Source: Jejuia pallidilutea
GTDB taxonomy: Bacteria; Bacteroidota; Bacteroidia; Flavobacteriales; Flavobacteriaceae
Length of the DNA: 64,000 bases
NCBI RefSeq assembly: GCF_002973595.1
Contig: NZ_PVEO01000002.1
Location: forward strand, 524,379-588,378
Direction: 5' to 3'
Positions within the stretch are counted from its first letter, which is position 1. Each line of letters opens with the position of its first letter. The position numbers and the translations under genes are program-made. Below, piece after piece: positions 8,247-17,287 of the stretch. The notes below the pieces were generated by a model. It was not told where the DNA came from and searched no databases. It was given only the letters and a program-made list of their open reading frames with translations.

Positions 8247-9392
8247 ATGGAAACCCATTACAATATTGTCATTGCAGGTGCTGGTGGTATTGCCGAAGCA
8301 GCAGCACTTATTTTAGTAGAATGGAGTGCTATAACACCAACCATTTATATTGGTAATCGCAATCTTTATAAAGCCCGTAAGGTAGCTGATTGGGTTGTAA
8401 AAGGTACAAATAAACCTTGTAAGGTTATTCCATTTCATTTAGATGCGTTACACATTTCTAGTGAAGCAACAAGTATTTTTAAAAATAGTAATGCTATATT
8501 AGATTGTTTACCTGGTAGTTTAGCACCAACTATAGCAAAACTTGCTTACAAATATCACCTCCATTACGCTAATCTTACGGAATATGTTGCTGAGACCAAT
8601 CAAATTATAGCGCTTGCCAAAACTGCAAAAACAGGGTTTGTGCTACAAACGGGTTTGGCGCCTGGTTATATTAATATATTGGCAAACTTTATGTTTCAAG
8701 AATTTTGTAAATCCAATAACGTTGATAAGGTAGATATTTTAGAATTTAAAGTTGGAGCGCTAACCAATAATGCTGTAGCGCCACATTTTTACGGTTTTAC
8801 ATGGAGTCCTGTTGGTGTAGCAACAGAATATATAAAAGATTGTATTGTGATTCGTGATTTTAAAAAATCCTCGCTCCCTGCTTTATCTGAAAGACGCCCT
8901 ATTATAATCAACGGAATAACCTATGAGGAAGACCTCACCTCTGGAGGTGCTGCAGATCTACCTGATGCTTTAAACGGTAAAGTAAAATATTTAGATTATA
9001 AAACCTTACGCCATCAGGGACATTACGCTTGGATTGAGAGGCAATTGAATAATTTAAAAAATACTAAGAATCCTATTTCTGGCTTACAAAAAGCAATGCA
9101 GGAGTTTATTCCTCATGTTCAAGACGACCAAATTATACTTTATGCTGCTGTTGAAGGTAAAGACGCTAAAAACATCTTACGAAGGAAAGAAATTACCAAA
9201 CATATAAAGCCAATGCTAGTAGGCAAACATACGTTACGTGCTATTCAAACTACTACAGCGGCTCCTTTGGTACAAGCTATTCAACTATTACTGGAAACTA
9301 AACCTACAGGGGTTTTTCTACAAAGTGAACTGGATACAAAAACTTTTTTAAATGGAGCTTTTGTTACGCCAGTTTATGGAAAGGTATACTGA
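8247..9392 (+). CDS. saccharopine dehydrogenase family NAD(P)-binding protein
   Basis: A 381-residue cytosolic oxidoreductase. The N-terminal Rossmann fold shows the dinucleotide motif IVIAGAGGIAEAAALIL (about 6-22), then TIYIGNRNLYKARKVAD. The middle portion (VLQTGLAPGYINILANF) matches the saccharopine dehydrogenase/lysine 6-dehydrogenase catalytic domain, and the C-terminus contains the family segment YAAVEGKD. The family acts on lysine-derived or carboxynorspermidine-like substrates; the exact reaction cannot be set here. It is isolated between a tRNA and the convergent sulfatase cluster, with its own likely promoter. Confidence 0.83.
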   Translation: METHYNIVIAGAGGIAEAAALILVEWSAITPTIYIGNRNLYKARKVADWVVKGTNKPCKVIPFHLDALHISSEATSIFKNSNAILDCLPGSLAPTIAKLAYKYHLHYANLTEYVAETNQIIALAKTAKTGFVLQTGLAPGYINILANFMFQEFCKSNNVDKVDILEFKVGALTNNAVAPHFYGFTWSPVGVATEYIKDCIVIRDFKKSSLPALSERRPIIINGITYEEDLTSGGAADLPDALNGKVKYLDYKTLRHQGHYAWIERQLNNLKNTKNPISGLQKAMQEFIPHVQDDQIILYAAVEGKDAKNILRRKEITKHIKPMLVGKHTLRAIQTTTAAPLVQAIQLLLETKPTGVFLQSELDTKTFLNGAFVTPVYGKVY

Positions 9393-9482
9393 TGCTCTAT
9401 ACAGTTTTCGATAAAAATTTAAATTAAGAATTTATTGAAACCAAACATCATTTAAACAAACCACTAAGGTATTTCTTAGATT

Positions 9483-9524
9483 TTATTTAGGTGTCTTGTC
9501 CTAAATAACCGATACAGGTTATTT
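9483..9524. terminator. two overlapping hairpins between convergent genes
   Basis: TTATTTAGG (9483-9491) pairs with CCTAAATAA (9500-9508). The last part of that arm also belongs to AAATAACC (9503-9510), which pairs with GGTTATTT (9517-9524). Only one hairpin can form at a time. They sit between the ends of two convergent genes, so a bidirectional terminator is the simplest reading; there is no long T-run on either side. Confidence 0.5.
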
Positions 9525-9550
9525 ATATTTATAACAGATATTATTTTTGG

Positions 9551-11086
9551 TTAGAAATTTAATTTTGAAACAGGTGGAAGCGGTACATTATTTGTTTTAC
9601 GCCACTGCATAAGTTCGTTTAATAATTCAGATGTTTTGGCTCCGTTTTGGTCTGCTAAATTTTCAGTTTCTTTTAAATCGTTTTTAAGGTTATACAACTC
9701 CAATTTACCATCGTTTAAAAACTGAATTAATTTCCAATCGCCTTTTCTAATAATGGAACATGGTGGATTTTTATAGGTGCTTGCTAAATGCCAAAAAAGA
9801 GGACGTTCTTTAAAAGATTCGTTTTTCAATAAGGGAACAATGGAAGTTCCATCCAAAACTCCTTCATAATTTTTTATTTGTGCCAAGTCTAAAAAGGTTG
9901 GAAAATAATCCATACCACAAATAGGAGTTTCTGAAATTCCAGCTGCTAATTTTCCTTTCCAATTTATAAAAGCAGGAACTCTAATGCCACCTTCGTAAAT
10001 AGTACCTTTGGCGCCTCTCAAACTATTTGTATTACTTTGCAAACCATTAAATCCGTTGTCTGAAGTGAAAATAACAATGGTGTTTTCTCTTAAACCTTGT
10101 TCATCCAAAAAATCAAAAATGCGTTTTACGTTTTCGTCAATTGAAGCAATCATCGTCGCGTAACCCGCTATTTCTTCCAATCGTTTTTCGCCTTGTCCTG
10201 TAACCGCATCTGGGGTTTTATTCAAAAATTTTTGGTATTGTGCTTTACTTCTTGGAACCGTTGGCCTATGTGGTGCATAGTAATGTAAATTCACAAAAAA
10301 TGGCTCGTTTTCATTTCGTTTTATAAAATAAATCGCTTCATCTGTTAGCCTATCGGTTAACCATTCGTCATCTTTTTTATCTTCAATAAAAGGATTTTTA
10401 AAAGGTGCTTTGTATCCGCCACTTACAGAATTATACCCTTTGTCATAACCACGCGCAGGGTCTCCCCACCAGGTTCCACCAACGTTTTCATCAAAACCTT
10501 TTCCTGTTGGGTAATACTGATGAATTTCAGCCGATTGATGTTCTTGTAACCAGTTTAAATTGCCGTTAGCTGGTTGTTTTAAAGGCTTTTTAAACGGATA
10601 AATTGTTTCTTCCTTTGGGTTTGGCCCAACCACATGCCATTTGCCTAAGTGAATGGATTTGTATCCTGCATCTTTTAAAGGTTTTGCATACATGGTATGC
10701 TCCAATCCCACCGTCCATCGAGAAAAGATATTATGCTTGCTATCTCCCTTTTCCAACACAGGCACGTTGTAAACACCTGTTCTAAAAGACTGCTTTCCCG
10801 TTAACAAAGCTGTTCTAGAAGGCGAACACGTAGGATACATGTAAGCGTCTGTAAACACCATACTTTCTTTAGCTATGGTATCTAAATTGGGGGTTTCAAA
10901 CCAGTTACTGCCCATAAAACCCACATCTTGCCAACCCAAATCATCGGCCATGATAAATATAATATTTGGCTTTATTTTGACATTATTTTGACTTTTACAT
11001 CCAAATAAAATAAAAAGATACACACAAAGTAGACCCGTTATTTTCAATATACTTCTTGTTTTAGTTAAAAGCCGTTTTAATATCAT
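9551..11086 (-). CDS. S1-type sulfatase, lipoprotein
   Basis: A 511-residue formylglycine sulfatase that would remove sulfate esters from a glycan. The lipobox LFILFGC puts the lipidated Cys at residue 30. Metal ligands lie in FIMADDLGWQDVG; the formylglycine site is CSPSR with Cys87, followed by LLTG. GKWH (about 147) and TSDNG (about 334) complete the active site, and the C-terminus has the usual LYNLKNDLKETENLA segment. Its start overlaps the upstream lipoprotein gene by 26 bp, so the two are translationally coupled. It is the last gene of the sulfatase cluster. The overall shape is like sulfatase S8 at 32757; subfamily not assigned. Confidence 0.93.
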   Translation of the reverse strand: MILKRLLTKTRSILKITGLLCVYLFILFGCKSQNNVKIKPNIIFIMADDLGWQDVGFMGSNWFETPNLDTIAKESMVFTDAYMYPTCSPSRTALLTGKQSFRTGVYNVPVLEKGDSKHNIFSRWTVGLEHTMYAKPLKDAGYKSIHLGKWHVVGPNPKEETIYPFKKPLKQPANGNLNWLQEHQSAEIHQYYPTGKGFDENVGGTWWGDPARGYDKGYNSVSGGYKAPFKNPFIEDKKDDEWLTDRLTDEAIYFIKRNENEPFFVNLHYYAPHRPTVPRSKAQYQKFLNKTPDAVTGQGEKRLEEIAGYATMIASIDENVKRIFDFLDEQGLRENTIVIFTSDNGFNGLQSNTNSLRGAKGTIYEGGIRVPAFINWKGKLAAGISETPICGMDYFPTFLDLAQIKNYEGVLDGTSIVPLLKNESFKERPLFWHLASTYKNPPCSIIRKGDWKLIQFLNDGKLELYNLKNDLKETENLADQNGAKTSELLNELMQWRKTNNVPLPPVSKLNF

Positions 11087-12350
11087 TAATAGTTACATCA
11101 AAAAGCTCTTGTACAATTGGGTTTAAAGTAGCTTCATCTCCTTCAATATGAAAGGTGGTTTGAATATGTGTACCACTTTCACCAGGCTTTAATACCAATG
11201 CAGGAGAAGAGGTTTCCAACTCATAAAAAGGGCCTAAGGGTTCAGCTCTAGGCTCTGGGGCACCATCATTATAGGCATTAATGACATCACCACTAAATGG
11301 TTCCTGCTGAATTTCCCACATAGAGTTTACGTAATCTGTAACATTTTTAGGTTTGTTGTATTTTACAATAGTTAAAATTCCGTTTGCCGAATCATAAGAT
11401 CCCGCAATATCTTTTGCTCTCATCGGAGTTAAGCCTATTTTACCACGATATTCTCCATCGCCCTTAAAGAAAATGGCACTATCTTTTACCACCAATCTAT
11501 CCGATGGTACTTTACCAAAATACGCATCGTTAACAACAGCTCCTAATTCGGTTTCATCCCCTTGAATGAAAGGAATAACAATAGTTGTACTTGGAGAATG
11601 ATTGAACATACCCAACATCCAAATAGATAGTAATCCTGTTTCTTTTTTCCATGGTTTCTTACCGATGTTTGTTAAGGTATTTGTAGTTTGATATGCTACG
11701 GTTTTTAGTTGATTAGATAATTCTGAAATGCCTAATTTTTTTTGAATTGCTTCTTTAGAAAGTATAGATACTTCTCTTTTAATTTCCATATCAAACTGAA
11801 ACCCTGAGTAATTTTTTAAAGATGCTGTTTTTGTAAACGTAGCCGATGTTTGTGATACTTTTTTTATATCAAAAGGTTCTAAATCTATTAGTTTTGGTGT
11901 ATACCAATCTTTTAAAGTAAACTCAGCGCCTTTTTTAAAAAAAATAGAGTATTGACCGCCTTCTGGTCCTAACCAAAACCGTTCTTCGCCTCCAAATACG
12001 TTTATATGCTCCAAGGTGTCTTTAGACTTAAATAATGCCTTGTTAATCCATCCATAACTTCTGCCTTCGTCTCCAAAAGCACTACTTGTCATTACCCTAC
12101 CTTGTAATGCAGCAGCAACTGCAACTTTAGATTGATTAGAATCTTCTTTTAATTCAATTACTTGAATGTAATCTTTCATAAAACTAACGTCATCTCCATA
12201 ACTATTTTTTTCCATTTGTTCTTCTTTATTTACTGTTTGATTTAATATGCTTATTTTGGATTTATTTTTTGAATTGCATGCAGCTAAGAGTAGTAATTGG
12301 CATGCAACAATTACAACTTTACTAACTCCAAATCTTTTATTTACTTTCAT
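11061..12350 (-). CDS. lipoprotein of unknown function, DUF6786-like
   Basis: A 429-residue protein with a clear lipoprotein signal (LLLLAACNS, Cys25), so exported and membrane-anchored. I recognise no catalytic motif. Segments such as AALQGRVMTSSAFGDEGRSYGWIN, ERFWLGPEGGQYSIFF and the C-terminal LKPGESGTHIQTTFHIEG recall a beta-sandwich, mutarotase-like fold and probably the DUF6786 family; that family call is from memory and tentative. A sulfatase start overlaps its 3' end by 26 bp, tying it to glycan degradation. Upstream there is a 412-bp gap, so it may have its own promoter. Possible roles are a sugar epimerase-like or glycan-binding protein. Confidence 0.6.
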   Translation of the reverse strand: MKVNKRFGVSKVVIVACQLLLLAACNSKNKSKISILNQTVNKEEQMEKNSYGDDVSFMKDYIQVIELKEDSNQSKVAVAAALQGRVMTSSAFGDEGRSYGWINKALFKSKDTLEHINVFGGEERFWLGPEGGQYSIFFKKGAEFTLKDWYTPKLIDLEPFDIKKVSQTSATFTKTASLKNYSGFQFDMEIKREVSILSKEAIQKKLGISELSNQLKTVAYQTTNTLTNIGKKPWKKETGLLSIWMLGMFNHSPSTTIVIPFIQGDETELGAVVNDAYFGKVPSDRLVVKDSAIFFKGDGEYRGKIGLTPMRAKDIAGSYDSANGILTIVKYNKPKNVTDYVNSMWEIQQEPFSGDVINAYNDGAPEPRAEPLGPFYELETSSPALVLKPGESGTHIQTTFHIEGDEATLNPIVQELFDVTINDIKTAFN

Positions 12351-12762
12351 GACTTCAAGTTTATTTAATTTTGGTTAGGACTATTCTTCTTCTATATCTA
12401 GTGTTTACTTTACTAATAAGTAGTATCTGTTTAAAACTTTGTTTTACCATTTCAAAAAGTTGATTGAACATATTAGCTGCTCTATACTTATAATTTTCTA
12501 AGTTATAACCTTTGGCAATGAGTATTTGTATGTGTTTTTCATACATTTCTTACTCTCTCTAAAATTGTTTTCTATTTAAAACAAACGCTATTTATTTCGA
12601 CAAACTACAACCATTAAACGACATAAATATGTGATGCCATGTTATAAAATAATCGTAAAAAACTAATTTATTTAAAAATTTCTTTTCTTATTTATACTTT
12701 AAAATCCTAAAACTAACATAACTATAAATAAGTATCCTTTAACTTTTTTTCCATATATAATT
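12351..12762. other. 412-bp intergenic gap inside the sulfatase cluster
   Basis: No supported gene. A 61-codon minus-strand reading frame (12361-12546) has no homology I recognise and no downstream coupling, so I do not call it. A 10-bp inverted repeat, CTTATTTATA (12687-12696) and TATAAATAAG (12723-12732), lies about 30 bp after the end of sulfatase S2. It could terminate or stabilise the upstream mRNA, though no T-run follows. This is the only gap above 300 bp in the cluster and separates the last two genes from the rest. Confidence 0.4.
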
Positions 12763-14355
12763 TTAGTCTTTTGGCCTGTAAGTATCTAAAATAGCTTCCA
12801 TTTCTTTGACTACTTCAGGAAATTTATTGTAAACATTCGTGGTTTGATATTTATCTTTTTCTAAATCGTACAACTGAGCAACTTGAGCAGTTTCTTTTAG
12901 CTTTCCGTTTTCCATTTCGCTGTTTTTTCCTCCTACAAAGTTTACTGCTGCTGCTCCACCCCATGCATGATGATGTGGCTTGGAACCGCCAAAACCACCG
13001 CTTCCTTTAGCAGGAATGTACATCCATTTTCCTTTACGAAGTGATAAATGTGTAGACTTATGGGGAGCAAGAAGTAATTCATCTCGAATAGGTTCACTAG
13101 GGTTATCAATAAACGCAGGTAATACATTTATACTATCTGAATTTTCTAAATTATTTGGATTTTGCCCTGTAACCACCATAAATGTTGCCAACATATCTAC
13201 ATTACAAATCAATTGATCTGATACTGTTCCTGCTTCTATTTTTCCTGGCCATTTGGCTATAAATGGAATTCTATGTCCGCCTTCCCAAACACCAAATTTA
13301 AACCCTAACAAATCACCATTAATTTTATGTCCCGCTTTTACAGCGTTGCGACCTCCTAAATTTAACATGGCACCGTTATCGCTCGTTAAAATGATTAAAG
13401 TATTGTCTGCAACACCTTGTTTTTCTAAGGTAAACGTAACTTGACCAACCATCCAATCTAACTCTTGAATAAAATCTCCATAAAGTTCAGCATCGCTTTT
13501 TCCTTGAAAATTAGTCCCTGGTGTAAAAGGATGATGAATATGCGTCGTGGCAAAGTATAAGAAAAATGGGGTTTGTTTATTGCTTGTAGTTCGTTCCGTA
13601 ATCCAATCCACAGCTTTACCAGCCAAGACTTGACCTACTGTGTAATCGTTATATAATTTGTGGGCTTTAACAGCTCCTTTAAACATATTTTGTGTTCTTT
13701 GCGATGCTTCTGGAGGAATAGGTGTGATTGGAGTAACTTCTTTGTCTTTTCCTCTACCTACAAAAACCAACGGATCTTTTGGATCACTTCCTACCACATG
13801 TGTATTTTCAACATATACATAAGGTGGCGCACTATTTACCAAGGGTACTCCATAATAATAATCGAAACCTAAATCGTTAGGACCTGGACTTAAAGGTGCT
13901 TGCCAGTCATTTTCGCCTTTTTTAAAGCCTAAATGCCATTTTCCTAAAGCTGCCGTAGCATAACCGCTATTTTTAAACACATCGGCAATGGTAACTTGTT
14001 CCATATTTATTAATAATTCAGAAGTTACAGCCGCTGGTCCCCAAATGCCTTTTCCGTTATTACCGCGAACAGGATATTGCCCTGTTAGCAAAGCATAACG
14101 AGACGGAGTACACACTGCAGATGCCGAATGCGCATCGGTAAACATTTTTCCTTCGTTTGCCAGTTTATCAATATTGGGTGTTTTTACTTTGGTGGCGCCG
14201 TAACAACCTAAATCGCCATAACCCAAATCGTCTACCAAAATGTAAACGACGTTGGGTTTGTTTTGTGCTTCAATGTCTAAAGTGCCCATAGAGCACAATA
14301 ACGTTAATAAGGCACTTAGTTTTAGTGTAAAAAAAACATTGTTTTTCATAGTCAT
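12763..14355 (-). CDS. S1-type sulfatase
   Basis: A 530-residue secreted arylsulfatase-like enzyme with a signal peptide of about 30 residues (LSALLTLLCSMGTLDIEAQ). Metal ligands are in YILVDDLGYGDLGCYG; the formylglycine site is CTPSR (Cys82), followed by ALLTGQYP. GKWHLGF follows near 140 and TSDNGA near 325. A His/Gly-rich stretch (GGFGGSKPHHHAWGGAAA, about 460-475) near the C-terminus is unusual among its neighbours. It is separated by 28 bp from S3 upstream and by 412 bp from the next gene downstream. An internal Met at position 3 is an alternative start. Substrate unknown. Confidence 0.93.
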   Translation of the reverse strand: MTMKNNVFFTLKLSALLTLLCSMGTLDIEAQNKPNVVYILVDDLGYGDLGCYGATKVKTPNIDKLANEGKMFTDAHSASAVCTPSRYALLTGQYPVRGNNGKGIWGPAAVTSELLINMEQVTIADVFKNSGYATAALGKWHLGFKKGENDWQAPLSPGPNDLGFDYYYGVPLVNSAPPYVYVENTHVVGSDPKDPLVFVGRGKDKEVTPITPIPPEASQRTQNMFKGAVKAHKLYNDYTVGQVLAGKAVDWITERTTSNKQTPFFLYFATTHIHHPFTPGTNFQGKSDAELYGDFIQELDWMVGQVTFTLEKQGVADNTLIILTSDNGAMLNLGGRNAVKAGHKINGDLLGFKFGVWEGGHRIPFIAKWPGKIEAGTVSDQLICNVDMLATFMVVTGQNPNNLENSDSINVLPAFIDNPSEPIRDELLLAPHKSTHLSLRKGKWMYIPAKGSGGFGGSKPHHHAWGGAAAVNFVGGKNSEMENGKLKETAQVAQLYDLEKDKYQTTNVYNKFPEVVKEMEAILDTYRPKD

Positions 14356-14383
14356 ATCTTACAATTTAGTTTATTTTGAATTT

Positions 14384-15859
14384 CTAGTTGACTCTGTAAT
14401 GCGGGCTTCCCTTCAGCCATTCGTAATCTTTGTATTGGTATTCATCTGATAATTCCTCTTTTTTACTTAGAGGTTGCCAAAGTGGAGGTTTACTATCCAT
14501 GTTCAATTTTTTCCACCGTGTTAGCATTTGCTCAACCATTTTAGGATGACTTTTAGACAAATCTTTGGTTTCAGACAAATCTTCTTTTAAGTTATATAAC
14601 TCTATTTTCTTGTTGTTTACAATTAATTTATAGTCTCCCACTCTAAGCACACCACTATTTTCTTTGTAATTTCTACCAATTCTCCAAAACAATTCCTCAT
14701 GAGGTTCTTCTTTGGTTTCTCCTGTAATATAAGTTGTGATATTTTTTCCATCTAACTCTTTATTAGAAATATCACCACCAGCTAATGCTACAGAAGTAGC
14801 TCCAATATCTAATGTGGTAACAGGAGCATTTAGAACACTACCCGATTTAATTTTACCAGGCCAACTTACTACCAGTGGTACACGAAGTCCACCCTCATAA
14901 CTACTCCATTTTGCTCCTTTTAGAGGTCTATTATCACTGGTACGTTTCATTCCGCCATTATCACTTAAAAACCAAACAATAGTATTCTCGGTAAGATTCA
15001 ATTTTTCTAAAGTTGCCATTAGCTTTCCAACTCCTTTATCAAATTCAAAAGTCATTGCTGCATACACAGAACGGTTTTTAGGCTTTACTCCTGGAATCTC
15101 AGTCATTTTTTCTTCAGGAAACATGGCTATCGTTTCTTCTGGTGCTTCTAAATATTCATGAGGAGCGTTATAAGACATAAATAAGAAAAATGGCTTTTCT
15201 TTATTTTTTTGAATAAAATTCACCCCTTGCTCCGTTAACTCATGAGTTAAATACTGATTCCATTCTACAGGTTGATTGTTATGAATAATTGGCAAACTAT
15301 GATGCATGTCTCTCATTGCCCACGGTTTTGGTGTATTGAGGTACTTCCCGTTATAGGATGGATGATTCATGGGATAATATAAATGTCCGCCACTTAAAAA
15401 ACCATACCATTCATCGTACCCCATGTTATTGGGATGTTGATGAGGAGCGGTTCCCATATGCCATTTTCCTACTCCCCCTGTTACATAACCTTGCTCTTGC
15501 ATATATTGAGCAACAGTACTAACATTGTTTGGTAAACCTTGTTTTTCATCTAATGGTGTTCCCGGATTTCCATACCATCCAAAAGAAGATTGCATTCTAC
15601 CTGTTATAAATCCTGCTCGTGAAGGTCCACACATTGGTCCTGACACATAACCCGATGTAAGAATTGCTCCATTTTTAGCTAGTTCATCAATATTAGGTGT
15701 TGGAATATCTTTACACCCATTATAACCTACATCTGCATAACCTAAATCATCAGCCATAATTACTATAACATTTGGTTTTTGGGCATAGGTATAACCAAAC
15801 AGAAACATGCAAGTAACTAATGAGCATATGGTTTTTATGGAATTGAATTTTATTAACAT
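14384..15859 (-). CDS. S1-type sulfatase
   Basis: A 491-residue secreted sulfatase with a signal peptide (about 1-26, ending FGYTYAQ). The metal site is VIMADDLGYADVGYNG; the formylglycine motif is CGPSR (Cys77), followed by AGFITGRM. GKWHMG and LSDNGGM are present. An aromatic segment (YDEWYGFLSGGHLYYPMNH, about 158-176) and a C-terminus ending in WLKGSPHYRVN distinguish it from the other sulfatases here. This form of CGPSRAGFITGR occurs in exo-sulfatases of algal polysaccharide loci. It lies 8 bp after S4 in the same transcript. Confidence 0.92.
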   Translation of the reverse strand: MLIKFNSIKTICSLVTCMFLFGYTYAQKPNVIVIMADDLGYADVGYNGCKDIPTPNIDELAKNGAILTSGYVSGPMCGPSRAGFITGRMQSSFGWYGNPGTPLDEKQGLPNNVSTVAQYMQEQGYVTGGVGKWHMGTAPHQHPNNMGYDEWYGFLSGGHLYYPMNHPSYNGKYLNTPKPWAMRDMHHSLPIIHNNQPVEWNQYLTHELTEQGVNFIQKNKEKPFFLFMSYNAPHEYLEAPEETIAMFPEEKMTEIPGVKPKNRSVYAAMTFEFDKGVGKLMATLEKLNLTENTIVWFLSDNGGMKRTSDNRPLKGAKWSSYEGGLRVPLVVSWPGKIKSGSVLNAPVTTLDIGATSVALAGGDISNKELDGKNITTYITGETKEEPHEELFWRIGRNYKENSGVLRVGDYKLIVNNKKIELYNLKEDLSETKDLSKSHPKMVEQMLTRWKKLNMDSKPPLWQPLSKKEELSDEYQYKDYEWLKGSPHYRVN

Positions 15860-15867
15860 CTTCAGTA

Positions 15868-17286
15868 TTATTTTTTTTCTTGAATATTTTCAAACGGTGG
15901 CACTCTTTGATCGGTTCCTATCACATTAATATCTCCTAATTCTTTTCTTACTCTTTCAGCTTCTTTTAGAAACTCTTCTACAATTTCAGGATGCTTTTTA
16001 GAAACATCTGTTAACTCTCCCATGTCGTGTTCCAAATCAAATAATAACGGACGACCTAAAGCAATCAATCCTCTACACCCAATATTCTTTAAGTTACTTC
16101 CGTTAAATGGCTTTTCGTTTTTGTTTTTAGACCAAAAAGGTTGATCTTCTGAAGTTCTCGGTAAATGTAACTTCCATGGTCCTTTTCTAATGGCTTGTAA
16201 ATTGATTCCATTATAGTAGTACATGTATTTGTGTGGAGAGGTTCCTTTTCCTGTTTTTAAAATAGAGGTGATGTCTTTTCCATCAATCACTCTATCTTTT
16301 GGGAGTTTTGCTCCAGCCAAAGAAGCCAATGTTGGTAATAAATCCATAGATGATAAAAACGTATTATTTACTCCTGTTGCAAATTTTCCTTTCCATTTGA
16401 TAATAGCCGGAATACGAAAACCACCTTCCATAGTCGTATATTTCCCCCCGTTTAAAGGTCCTGCAGAACCTCCAAAGTGACAAATAGCGGGACCGTTATC
16501 TGACAAGAAAATAACAATGGTATTTTCATCTAATTTTTTATCTGTAAGTGCTTGGGTTAATCTACCAACATGGTAATCCAACTCCTGAACATAATCTCCG
16601 TACAAACTTCCTTTAGAAGTTCCTATAAATTCCTTGCTAGGTTTGATGGGTGAATGCACCGAATGATAAGCTAAGTATATAAAGAAAGGATTCTTTTTAT
16701 TTTCTTCCATATACTCTATGGCTTTATTAGTATAATCCCCTATTAAAGTTTCAAAAGCTACATTTTCTTTTACTACTTTTCTGTCAAAATAAACATCGTC
16801 TAAATCTGGATGTTTTGTATGCCAATTGGATTGTAATCCATAAAAATGCTGAAAACCATGGTCTATAGGTTGATGTCCTTTATTAAACCCTAAATGCCAT
16901 TTTCCTATAGCCAATGTTGCATACTTTTCTTTTAAAAGCACATCTGCAATAGTCATTTCATCAGCATGTAAGCCATAATCTTTATGCTTTTTTATTTTTC
17001 CTTGAGCCACAGGAAATCCGTTTCGCATAGGATAACGACCTGTAAGCAATGCTGCTCTTGATGGGCTACAAACAGATGATGCTACCTGAAAATCGGTAAA
17101 TCGCAATCCTTCTTCTGCCAACTGATCAATATTAGGAGTGTTTACATCTTGCGCTCCATAGCAACTTAAATCTCCATACCCTAAATCATCAGCAAACAAA
17201 ATGATGATATTCGGTTTTTCTTGAGCCCAAGTAAAACATGCCGAACAGATGCAACAAACAATAAATTGATAAATTTTAGTTTTCAT
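15868..17286 (-). CDS. S1-type sulfatase
   Basis: A 472-residue secreted sulfatase. The signal peptide ends near residue 21 (CFTWAQ). The metal motif is ILFADDLGYGDLSCYG; the formylglycine site is CSPSR (Cys73), with AALLTGRYP after it. GKWHLGFNKGHQPIDHGF and LSDNGPA complete the active-site set. The C-terminal part includes MYYYNGINLQAIRKGPWKLH and LFDLEHDMGELTDVS, like mammalian-type arylsulfatases. It is spaced 1 bp from S5 upstream and 8 bp from S3 downstream, so one polycistronic mRNA is likely. Sulfate position specificity cannot be told. Confidence 0.93.
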   Translation of the reverse strand: MKTKIYQFIVCCICSACFTWAQEKPNIIILFADDLGYGDLSCYGAQDVNTPNIDQLAEEGLRFTDFQVASSVCSPSRAALLTGRYPMRNGFPVAQGKIKKHKDYGLHADEMTIADVLLKEKYATLAIGKWHLGFNKGHQPIDHGFQHFYGLQSNWHTKHPDLDDVYFDRKVVKENVAFETLIGDYTNKAIEYMEENKKNPFFIYLAYHSVHSPIKPSKEFIGTSKGSLYGDYVQELDYHVGRLTQALTDKKLDENTIVIFLSDNGPAICHFGGSAGPLNGGKYTTMEGGFRIPAIIKWKGKFATGVNNTFLSSMDLLPTLASLAGAKLPKDRVIDGKDITSILKTGKGTSPHKYMYYYNGINLQAIRKGPWKLHLPRTSEDQPFWSKNKNEKPFNGSNLKNIGCRGLIALGRPLLFDLEHDMGELTDVSKKHPEIVEEFLKEAERVRKELGDINVIGTDQRVPPFENIQEKK

Positions 17287-17287
17287 T

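Noticed and set aside
12361..12546. 61-residue minus-strand reading frame in the gap between the DUF6786-like gene and sulfatase S2
   Set aside because: No domain or family that I recognise, no signal peptide and no coupling to its neighbours; chance frame in AT-rich DNA is as likely. A fragment of a mobile-element protein was considered but I saw no terminal repeats.
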